From NCBI GenBank assembly GCA_002293625.1, contig DBDP01000169.1, forward strand, positions 215-12,765: a stretch of DNA of 12,551 nucleotides. The letters run 5' to 3'. The stretch is from Clostridiales bacterium UBA929. Its GTDB lineage: Bacteria > Bacillota > Clostridia > Oscillospirales > UBA929. The position numbers were made by a program, and so were the translations under genes. How positions within the stretch are numbered: the first letter of the stretch is position 1; each line of letters begins with the position of its first letter. This document shows, piece by piece, positions 7,150 through 12,551 of the stretch. Below the pieces are notes generated by a model. That model searched no databases. It saw only the letters and a list, made by a program, of their open reading frames with translations, and was not told where the DNA came from.

Positions 7150-7371
7150 CTAACGTAACGGTTCTATCTTATTATGTGATTGACCGGATGAGAGGTTATC
7201 CCAATTGTGTTTTAGTTCCTCTTTATGCAACTAAAACCAAGCTAACACGAGCCGCGCTTCTTTAGACGGAAGGCTCCCCTTAAGGAACACTCCGTTGGTT
7301 ATATCGAACAACGCTTCCTGTCCGCTGTACTCCGCGTGAAAATGAGGAGGATGGTGGTCGCTTGCGTACAT
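7150..7371 (-). pseudogene. DUF4160 gene interrupted by an in-frame TAG and short at the N-terminus
   Basis: From ATG 7371-7369 the frame reads MYASDHHPPHFHAEYSGQ, the hallmark of DUF4160, then ITNGVFLKGSLPSKEARLVLAWF. A TAG stop at 7233-7231 follows. The same frame continues without a shift as LHKEELKHNWDNL, the normal C-terminal motif of the family, and ends at TAG 7152-7150. One substitution (for example CAG, GAG or AAG to TAG) would explain the break. The usual N-terminal 10-15 residues are poorly kept: upstream codons resemble them (GVWYN) but a TAA precedes and there is no standard start. A consensus promoter overlaps this degraded 5' end. DUF2442 follows after 15 nt, the usual partner. 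Amber readthrough is possible but decay is more likely. Confidence 0.8.
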
Positions 7372-7400
7372 ATTATACCAAACCCCTTGACATCTGTCAA
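7372..7400 (-). promoter_or_regulatory. Perfect-consensus SigA promoter for the DUF4160/DUF2442-PBP-rmuC operon
   Basis: On the minus strand TTGACA (7400-7395), a 17-nt spacer and TATAAT (7377-7372) match both consensus boxes at all twelve positions. The -10 box touches the DUF4160 ATG (7371), so transcripts would begin around 7365, inside that frame. The product would serve DUF2442, and possibly the PBP and rmuC genes. It overlaps the oppositely directed ruvX promoter. Confidence 0.7.
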
Positions 7401-7414
7401 TCCAACGTTACAAT
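7387..7414 (+). promoter_or_regulatory. SigA-type promoter of ruvX
   Basis: TTGACA (7387-7392) and TACAAT (7409-7414) are 16 nt apart, giving a start near 7421. The two -35 boxes, forward at 7387-7392 and reverse at 7395-7400, form an inverted repeat TTGACA-TC-TGTCAA, so RNA polymerase should not be able to occupy both promoters at once. Confidence 0.6.
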
Positions 7415-7420
7415 GTATGT

Positions 7421-7437
7421 ATGGGACGGTGTCCCAT
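7421..7437 (+). repeat. 7-bp palindrome at the 5' end of the ruvX transcript
   Basis: ATGGGAC-GGT-GTCCCAT is a perfect inverted repeat with a 3-nt loop, followed by TTT. It falls at the predicted transcription start, 23 nt before the ruvX ATG. It could be an operator, a stabilising 5' hairpin, or a copy of a REP-like element: GGGACGGTGTCCC-type palindromes occur dispersed in some Clostridia as I recall, but copy number cannot be checked here. Confidence 0.5.
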
Positions 7438-7460
7438 TTTGAGCGGGAGGGGGGCGCGAT

Positions 7461-7916
7461 ATGCGAGTAATAGCCGTCGATTACGGCGACGCGCGAACGG
7501 GCGTCGCGGTTAGCGACGCTTTACGAAGCATGTGCGGCGACGCGTTTATCGTAGAGGAGGCCGACGCGGGACGCCTCGCGAACAGGCTTGCTTCGGAGAT
7601 GTCGTCACGCGGCGCCGACACCCTTGTGCTGGGCAACCCGCTCAATATGAACGGCAGCGCCGGACCGCGCGCCGAAAAGACCGCGAAGCTTAAAGCCCTG
7701 CTGGAAAAGCGCGGTCTTCGCGTCGTGCTGTGGGACGAACGCCGGACGACGGTAGAGGCGGCGAGAATCCTAAGCGATGCGGGGCGGTTCGGAACGAAGC
7801 GCAAAAAGAAAATGGACGCCGTGGCGGCGTCACTGATTCTCGACGGGTTTCTTCTGTCGGAAAAACACCTCGCGCAGCCCGATAACAGCCATCAGGGCAC
7901 CGAAGCCCATCCGTAA
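7461..7916 (+). CDS. ruvX: RuvX/YqgF Holliday junction resolvase-like, pre-16S rRNA nuclease
   Basis: The 151-residue protein has the RNase H-like fold of the YqgF family. Visible motifs are AVDYGDARTGVAVSD (D7) at the N-terminus, VLGNPLNMNGSAGPRA (56-71), WDERRTTVEA (91-100, with D92 and E93) and KMDAVAASLIL (D119). These acidic residues are the expected metal ligands. In E. coli the protein is needed for 16S rRNA 5'-end maturation; a Holliday junction role was proposed first. The ATG has AGGGGGG about 8 nt upstream. Length is close to the usual 135-150. The last 29 codons or so overlap the 3' end of the convergent TSUP gene. Its usual Firmicute neighbours (alaS, yrzL) are not present here. 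Confidence 0.93.
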   Translation: MRVIAVDYGDARTGVAVSDALRSMCGDAFIVEEADAGRLANRLASEMSSRGADTLVLGNPLNMNGSAGPRAEKTAKLKALLEKRGLRVVLWDERRTTVEAARILSDAGRFGTKRKKKMDAVAASLILDGFLLSEKHLAQPDNSHQGTEAHP

Positions 7917-8600
7917 CGGCGAAGCGTCCAGCCGCTGCGCGACAAACGCGCCGAGCAGTCCGATGGGCAGTCCGGCTCCGACGGCGCACAGGGCGGGTTT
8001 CCACGCGATCTGTTTGTTTTTGATGTGTCCGATCATCGAACCGGTGGAGCAGGGGAGGAAGTAAAGCAGATTAACCCCTTGCGCCGCGTGTTGTTTCAGA
8101 CCGCCGAACACGGTCATCCATATCATCAGCAGCGTGCCGCCGCCGAGACCGAAGCCCGACAGAACGCCGGTCAGCAGCCCTGCGCAGGCGGACGGCCAAA
8201 AGCTGTCCCACACCGGAGCTTCCCCGCCGAGGGACGGGAACCACTGCCGGATCGCGCCGAGCAGCAGAAGCAGCCCGAATCCGCGCCGAAGCCAAGCCGG
8301 GGGGGTTTTCGCGAAGAGGAATCCGGCAGCGATGCCGCCCAAAAAGCCGCCCAGCATATACGGCGCGGCGGCGTCCCATTCAATCTTCCCGGTGAATGCG
8401 TACAATGTTGCCGAAACGGCGCAGATCGGCGCGATGCAGAAGACCGACGTCGCCATAGCTTTCTTTTCGTCCAAGCCCACCCAATCGCGCAGTAAAGGGA
8501 CGAGAATCATTCCGCCTCCCGCCCCTAACAATCCGCTCAACAGTCCCGCGCCGCCTCCGGCGCAGGCGCTTTTTAAGACTTGCCCCTTTTGATTTTCCAT
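7830..8600 (-). CDS. TSUP family (TauE/SafE) sulfite/anion exporter-like membrane protein
   Basis: The 256-residue protein is hydrophobic, with about eight membrane segments and the TSUP internal duplication. The N-terminal repeat has GGGAGLLSGLLGAGGGMILVP (15-35), and the second has CAGLLTGVLSGFGLGGGTLLMI (139-160). QGVNLLYFLP (174-183) and GHIKNKQI (191-198) are common in the family. Relatives move sulfite, sulfoacetate or other organosulfur anions; the substrate here cannot be told. It starts inside the upstream FrhB-like gene (28-bp overlap 8573-8600) with no clear ribosome binding site, so translation is probably coupled. The 3' end runs 87 bp into ruvX on the opposite strand, without a terminator between the two genes. 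Confidence 0.9.
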   Translation of the reverse strand: MENQKGQVLKSACAGGGAGLLSGLLGAGGGMILVPLLRDWVGLDEKKAMATSVFCIAPICAVSATLYAFTGKIEWDAAAPYMLGGFLGGIAAGFLFAKTPPAWLRRGFGLLLLLGAIRQWFPSLGGEAPVWDSFWPSACAGLLTGVLSGFGLGGGTLLMIWMTVFGGLKQHAAQGVNLLYFLPCSTGSMIGHIKNKQIAWKPALCAVGAGLPIGLLGAFVAQRLDASPLRMGFGALMAVIGLREVFFRQKKPVENQ

Positions 8601-10291
8601 GGAAGTAGTATTTTCCGCTTATGCAATAATATACACGCGAGCGTCGGACCGAGACAGCGGTTCACGGCTTTGACGAACGGTAGATGCTTACACTCGGACA
8701 GGAATTGTTCGCGTTTTGCCGGACGGGGCAGCGCTTCCGACAGCGCCGGATTGTATTGCGCAAGCGCGTCCGGCGGGATCTCACGCAAGACCGAGCGCGC
8801 GATTTCCTCAATGGCGGCTCGTCCCTTATCGGTGTGCGCCAGCACAACCGACGCGCCCTTGTCGTCGTACAGTTCGGGCAGATGTTTCTGCCCGTCGGGG
8901 AAGGTTCCTAGCGTCAGATCGCTGCACCGCTTCTCGGCGGTTCGGTACGGGCAATCGTAACACATTTCCGCGAGGCACAGTCCGGCGCGGTAAGCGCGCA
9001 GGAACGGGTCGCGGTAAGCGGGGATTTCATAGGTTCCGTTTTCGGAGCCGATGCGTACCGTCGCCTTTTGCCAGCCCCTCGGCTTGCCCGACATATCCAC
9101 CGCCGTGACGGTCGCGCCGAGACGCTTCTCTACCGATTGCAGGTATGCGGAAAAAACGGTCGGTTCCGCGACGCCGGAACATACGACGTCGGCGGTCAGC
9201 AGCAGCGGGGATTCACTGAGATTCCGTGTAACGCTGGGGGAGAGATAGTCGCTGCCCGCCATAGACAGCGCCGTCGCCGGAAGTCCGCGCAGGTAAATAT
9301 TCAATGCGGCTATCTGGCAAGCCGTGCCGGTGTAGAGGACGGGCGTACCCCTCCGCAGATAGGTCGCGGTTTGCTCAAAGGTGTTTCCGGTTGCGCTTTC
9401 CGTATACTTCGCCCCGCGCATCGGCACGCATTCGGGAATGCGGTCGGCTGACGTGTGAACGGCTTCAAAAGCGTCGTTATACCGCGCTCCGAACACGATG
9501 CCGCCGCGCCGGATGGTATCCTCGCATAAAAGGGAAAAGATGCCGCCGGCGGAGCTTGCGGCGCGGATATTCTCGTTGAGGTTTGCGGCACCGTAAACGG
9601 TGGTGACCGGCGCGAACCCAAACGGGTTCTTGTCCGAGGGGGTAAATTCCGGCTCCGGCGGAGGTTCGGGTAGCGCTGTTGCTTCCGGCGGCTCCGGCTC
9701 GGTGGGTAAAACAGGCGGTGCTTCCGGCTCGATTGGTAAATCGGGGAGCGGTTCGGGCGGCGGAGCGGGTGAAATGTCATCTTCTTCCGCAGACGGCGGG
9801 GAAATTTCCGGCTCGGCAAGTTCGGGTTCTTCCGCAGGCGTTGATGAATCTTCCGGCGGTGCGGCCGGTTTCTCCGGAGCTTCCGGCGGTTTCGGAGGAG
9901 CGGGAGGATTGGCAGGCGGCGTGTCCGAAGGGCAGAGGGAAACTTCGGTAAAGCCCGCCCTGCGCAAAGCCTCCAACGTATCTCTGTCCCGCGCGAAGAT
10001 GAGGTCGAACTGCTGCAAAGCGGACAGCGAGGATGTGAGCCAGTTCAGTTCGCAGCCCCATAGAACGGTTTTACATTCTGCTTTCTTCGCGGCCAAGATG
10101 TACGACTTATAGCGCGGTTCTCCGCCCATCAGCGCCACGTCGGCGTCCGCTGCGAGCGTCTTGAAGCGCGTCGTTACGAAAATGGAGAGCGGCGTGTCGT
10201 ACTCCGTCAGCACGGCTTTCTGAAAAAAACGCTCGACGCTGGCACGTTCACCCTCAAAGGTTCCGAATAACAATATCTTGATAGCAATCAC
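8573..10291 (-). CDS. Fusion of a pyruvyl-transferase-like half domain with a FrhB-like (F420 hydrogenase beta subunit) domain
   Basis: The first 115 or so residues resemble the C-terminal half of polysaccharide pyruvyl transferases: ADVALMGGEPRYKSYILAAKK, KTVLWGCELN, then DLIFARDRDTLEALRRAGF. A roughly 100-residue linker almost purely of Pro, Glu, Ala and Ser follows (about 9620-9930). The rest is FrhB-like: SSAGGIFSLL, RGGIVFGARYND, GAKYTESATG, VLYTGTACQIAAL (usual GTPCQ), CYDCPYRTAEKRCSDLTLGTF and KGASVVLAHTDKG. The N-terminal ferredoxin CxxCxxC clusters of most relatives are absent, while the late CxxC is kept. Such proteins occur with surface polysaccharide genes and may be flavin- or F420-linked reductases. 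The start is uncertain: GAGGTGA (10294-10288) sits 5 nt before an ATC at 10282, the GTG at 10291 lies within that SD, and TTG 10273 is another option. Longer starts lie upstream of the predicted transcription start. Confidence 0.75.
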   Translation of the reverse strand: MIAIKILLFGTFEGERASVERFFQKAVLTEYDTPLSIFVTTRFKTLAADADVALMGGEPRYKSYILAAKKAECKTVLWGCELNWLTSSLSALQQFDLIFARDRDTLEALRRAGFTEVSLCPSDTPPANPPAPPKPPEAPEKPAAPPEDSSTPAEEPELAEPEISPPSAEEDDISPAPPPEPLPDLPIEPEAPPVLPTEPEPPEATALPEPPPEPEFTPSDKNPFGFAPVTTVYGAANLNENIRAASSAGGIFSLLCEDTIRRGGIVFGARYNDAFEAVHTSADRIPECVPMRGAKYTESATGNTFEQTATYLRRGTPVLYTGTACQIAALNIYLRGLPATALSMAGSDYLSPSVTRNLSESPLLLTADVVCSGVAEPTVFSAYLQSVEKRLGATVTAVDMSGKPRGWQKATVRIGSENGTYEIPAYRDPFLRAYRAGLCLAEMCYDCPYRTAEKRCSDLTLGTFPDGQKHLPELYDDKGASVVLAHTDKGRAAIEEIARSVLREIPPDALAQYNPALSEALPRPAKREQFLSECKHLPFVKAVNRCLGPTLACILLHKRKILLPWKIKRGKS

Positions 10292-10354
10292 CTCGAACAG
10301 ATAGAAGCAAAACTCCGTGTTCGCCGCCGGCGAACATGCGGGACGCTTGCGATA

Positions 10355-10383
10355 ACAGTAACACAAATGCTTATATTTGTCAA
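10355..10383 (-). promoter_or_regulatory. Candidate promoter of the FrhB-like gene
   Basis: TTGACA (10383-10378) lies 17 nt from TACTGT (10360-10355) on the minus strand; the -35 is perfect, the -10 weak. The start would be near 10348, upstream of all plausible FrhB-like start codons. Confidence 0.35.
10363..10380. promoter_or_regulatory. 18-bp inverted repeat between divergent genes, candidate operator
   Basis: ACAAAT (10363-10368) and ATTTGT (10375-10380) are a perfect inverted repeat with a 6-nt spacer, lying over the -35 box of the minus-strand promoter. A TATATT box (10372-10377) inside it could be the -10 of ygiQ. The position between divergent genes suits a regulator site. Confidence 0.35.
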
Positions 10384-10407
10384 TCTCTCACGAAAGGGGG
10401 CGGAGAC

Positions 10408-12207
10408 ATGGTTTTTCCGGCGGCGGAGGGCAAAGAATCGGATTTCTTGCTGATTACCGGGGACGCGTGGGTGGATCATCCGTCCTTCGGCGCGGCGGTG
10501 ATCGCGCGTGTACTGGAAGCGGAGGGGTTTGGCGTAAGTTACCTCGCGCAGCCGGATTGGCGGAAACCGCTTCAGGGGGTGTCGCGCCCAAGACTTGCCG
10601 CGCTGGTGACGTCGGGTAACCTCGATTCGATGGTGGCGCATTATACCGCCGCGAAGAAGCGGCGCGGCAGCGATTATTACACACCCGGCGGGGAAGCGGG
10701 GAAGCGCCCCGACCGCGCCGTCATCGTTTATACCGGTCTTATCAAAGCAGCGTTTCCCGGCTTACCTGTGATTATAGGCGGTTTGGAGGCGTCGCTTCGC
10801 CGCTTCGCGCATTACGATTACTGGGACGATACGGTGCGCCGCTCGGTGCTTTCGGATTCCGGCGCGGACATGCTTGTGTACGGCATGGGGGAGCGGGCGA
10901 TCCGGGAGGCGGCGCGTGCGCTAAAAAGCGGGCAAATGCCCGGTCAATTTCTACCGCGCGGCATCTGCGTCATGGTGAACGAAGCGCCGGAGGGCGCGGT
11001 ACTGCTCCCGTCCTTTGAAGAAGTGTCGGCGGATAAGAAAGCCTACGCCCGCGCGACCATGCTGGAGTACCGCGAACACGACCCGATACGCGGACGGACG
11101 CTCGTCCAACCCCACGGAAAGCGCTTTTTGGTCTGTACGCCGCCGTCAAAGCCGCTCACGAGCGACGAACTGGATGCGGTGGCGGAGCTTCCGTATACCC
11201 GCACAGCGGATCCAATATATGCCAAGCCTGTCCCGGCGATTGAGGAGGTGCGCTTTTCGCTGATCCACAACCGCGGGTGCTTCGGAGCGTGTCACTTCTG
11301 TTCGCTGGCGTTCCATCAGGGGCGGATCATATCGGTTCGCAGCCACGCTTCGCTTCTGCGGGAGGCGCGGGCGCTGACAAAACTGCCCGGGTTCAAAGGG
11401 TATATCCACGATGTGGGGGGACCGACGGCGAACTTCCGGCATCCGGCTTGTAAAAAACAAAAGACGGAGGGCGCGTGCGCCGGGCGGCAATGCCTCACGC
11501 CTAAGCCCTGTCCCAACCTCGACGCGTCGCACGGCGATTTTATGCGGCTTCTGCGGTCGCTCCGGCAGGTGGAGGGCGTAAAAAAGGTGTTCGTGCGCTC
11601 GGGCATCCGATATGACTACTGTATGCTGGACAAGGGCGGACAATGCTTGGAAGAGCTGGCGCGGCACCATATCAGCGGGCAGTTGAAGATCGCGCCGGAG
11701 CATTGCGCCGACCATGTGCTGGACATGATGGGCAAGCCGCGTTTCGGCGTGTACAAAGCTTTTGTAAAGAAATACGAGGAAGCCAACCAAAAGGCGGGAA
11801 AAAAGCAGTTTTTGGTGCCGTACCTCATTTCCTCCCATCCGGGGTCGCGCCTTGAGGACGCGGTGGAACTGGCGGTCACGCTGAAGAAGATGGGACGCCG
11901 CCCGGAGCAAGTGCAGGATTTTTATCCGACACCCGGTACGATTTCCACCTGTATGTACCACACCGGCTTGGATCCGCGCACGATGAAGCCGGTTCCCTGC
12001 GCAAAGACACCTAAAGAGAAAGCGATGCAGCGCGCCCTGCTTCAATGGTTCCTGCCGCAAAACAGGGGACTGGTGAACGAGGCGCTGCGCCTGACGGGGC
12101 GCACGGACGCGCTATCCGTCTTGTTTCCTGTGAAGCATAAACCCAGACCGGCGGGAAAATCCACGGTGAGGGATAAAAAGAACAAAAAGAGAGGAAGAAA
12201 CGCATGA
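10408..12207 (+). CDS. YgiQ family radical SAM protein (UPF0313)
   Basis: The 599-residue protein has the UPF0313 N-terminal domain (DFLLITGDAWVDHPSFGAAV, residues 12-31; VIIGGLEASLRRFAHYDYWDD, 121-141) and a radical SAM core with C291-x3-C295-x2-C298 in NRGCFGACHFC, which would bind a 4Fe-4S cluster and S-adenosylmethionine. A second Cys cluster (C348, C357, C362, C368) follows in the family-typical PACKK...CPNLD stretch. C-terminal QDFYPTPGTISTCMYHTGLDP (503-523) is also characteristic. The reaction catalysed by YgiQ is unknown. The ATG is chosen because GGGGGCGGAG is just upstream; a longer frame would begin inside the divergent gene's promoter. The lysine-rich tail ends in ATGA overlap with the next gene. 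Confidence 0.93.
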   Translation: MVFPAAEGKESDFLLITGDAWVDHPSFGAAVIARVLEAEGFGVSYLAQPDWRKPLQGVSRPRLAALVTSGNLDSMVAHYTAAKKRRGSDYYTPGGEAGKRPDRAVIVYTGLIKAAFPGLPVIIGGLEASLRRFAHYDYWDDTVRRSVLSDSGADMLVYGMGERAIREAARALKSGQMPGQFLPRGICVMVNEAPEGAVLLPSFEEVSADKKAYARATMLEYREHDPIRGRTLVQPHGKRFLVCTPPSKPLTSDELDAVAELPYTRTADPIYAKPVPAIEEVRFSLIHNRGCFGACHFCSLAFHQGRIISVRSHASLLREARALTKLPGFKGYIHDVGGPTANFRHPACKKQKTEGACAGRQCLTPKPCPNLDASHGDFMRLLRSLRQVEGVKKVFVRSGIRYDYCMLDKGGQCLEELARHHISGQLKIAPEHCADHVLDMMGKPRFGVYKAFVKKYEEANQKAGKKQFLVPYLISSHPGSRLEDAVELAVTLKKMGRRPEQVQDFYPTPGTISTCMYHTGLDPRTMKPVPCAKTPKEKAMQRALLQWFLPQNRGLVNEALRLTGRTDALSVLFPVKHKPRPAGKSTVRDKKNKKRGRNA

Positions 12208-12551
12208 AATTCAGTTTTTGTTCCTTAGGCTGCCCGGATTGGACAGTAGAGGAAGTCGCGCGCCGCGCGAACGAGTACGGGTATGACGGCGTGGAGCTGC
12301 GAGTCGGCGGCGATAAGCACGTCGATCCGTCGATGAGTGAGGACGAGAGGGCGGCGGTGAAAGCGTTGTTCCGCGCGATCCCCGCCCTTAGCGGGTACAC
12401 GCGCTTCGCCGACGGGGAAAATCTCGCCGAACAGGCGGCGGCGCTGGAGCGCAACGTCGGGTTGTGCGTGTCGCTCGGTGCGCCGTATATCCGCACCTTT
12501 CTAGGCGGTGAGGGCGTTTTAAGCCGCGAGGGCGCGCTTACCCTGCGCCGC
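12204..12551 (+). CDS. Sugar phosphate isomerase/epimerase (xylose isomerase-like TIM barrel), cut by window edge
   Basis: The first 116 residues are visible. MKFSFCSLGCPDWTVEEVARRANEYGYDGVELR is the opening beta-alpha unit of AP-endonuclease-2 type TIM-barrel proteins, where metal and sugar binding residues come later, outside the window. SLGAPYIRTFLGG (about 91-103) is a second typical strand. The ATG overlaps the ygiQ stop (ATGA, 12204-12207) and has GAGGAAG about 7 nt upstream, suggesting coupled translation. The substrate cannot be told; the family covers sugar isomerases, epimerases and myo-inositol enzymes. Confidence 0.85.
   Translation, partial: MKFSFCSLGCPDWTVEEVARRANEYGYDGVELRVGGDKHVDPSMSEDERAAVKALFRAIPALSGYTRFADGENLAEQAAALERNVGLCVSLGAPYIRTFLGGEGVLSREGALTLRR

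Noticed and set aside
9600..10112. Gly/Ser-rich plus-strand ORF of 170 codons
   Set aside because: It is the antisense shadow of the Pro/Glu linker in the FrhB-like gene.

Overview
The window looks like a chromosomal segment of a fairly GC-rich, low-phylum-certainty Firmicute, most likely a Clostridia-type gut or anaerobe genome. The clues are strong AGGAGG-type ribosome binding sites, SigA-type TTGACA/TATAAT promoters, an ISLre2-family transposase, a class A PBP of Gram-positive style, and a FrhB-like protein with a pyruvyl-transferase-like N-terminus. This placement is inference from gene types. No rRNA, tRNA, CRISPR array or phage structural gene was seen.

Layout. (1) Positions 1-1163, minus strand: the 5' part of an ISLre2 transposase that runs off the left edge. 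(2) 1164-1580: a gene-poor stretch holding two divergent promoters and a leader RNA of about 270 nt. The leader has a tiny ORF with tandem Thr codons, two strong hairpins (the second terminator-like) and a 25-codon upstream ORF. (3) 1581-3065, plus strand: a short threonyl-tRNA synthetase without TGS and editing domains, overlapping by ATGA a decayed aspartate-semialdehyde dehydrogenase (asd) remnant. (4) 7371-3054, minus strand: an apparent operon of a DUF4160 gene broken by an amber codon, DUF2442, a class A penicillin-binding protein and rmuC. (5) 7372-7414: two overlapping, oppositely directed, near-consensus promoters that feed the minus operon and ruvX. (6) 7461-7916, plus strand: ruvX/yqgF, whose 3' end overlaps a convergent TSUP permease. 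(7) 10291-7830, minus strand: a fused PST-like/FrhB-like protein followed by the TSUP permease. (8) 10408-12551, plus strand: the YgiQ radical SAM protein, overlapping by ATGA the start of a TIM-barrel sugar phosphate isomerase/epimerase, cut by the right edge.

How the parts fit. Most genes are housekeeping (cell wall, rRNA/Holliday junction processing, tRNA charging). The least ordinary parts are the thrS leader with its possible threonine-sensing attenuator, the editing-less ThrRS linked to a broken threonine-pathway gene, the DUF4160/DUF2442 pair with a stop codon in one member, and the FrhB-like fusion that lacks ferredoxin motifs and a normal start codon. I saw no clearly new multi-gene system. 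The thrS leader is the best candidate for an undescribed regulatory element.
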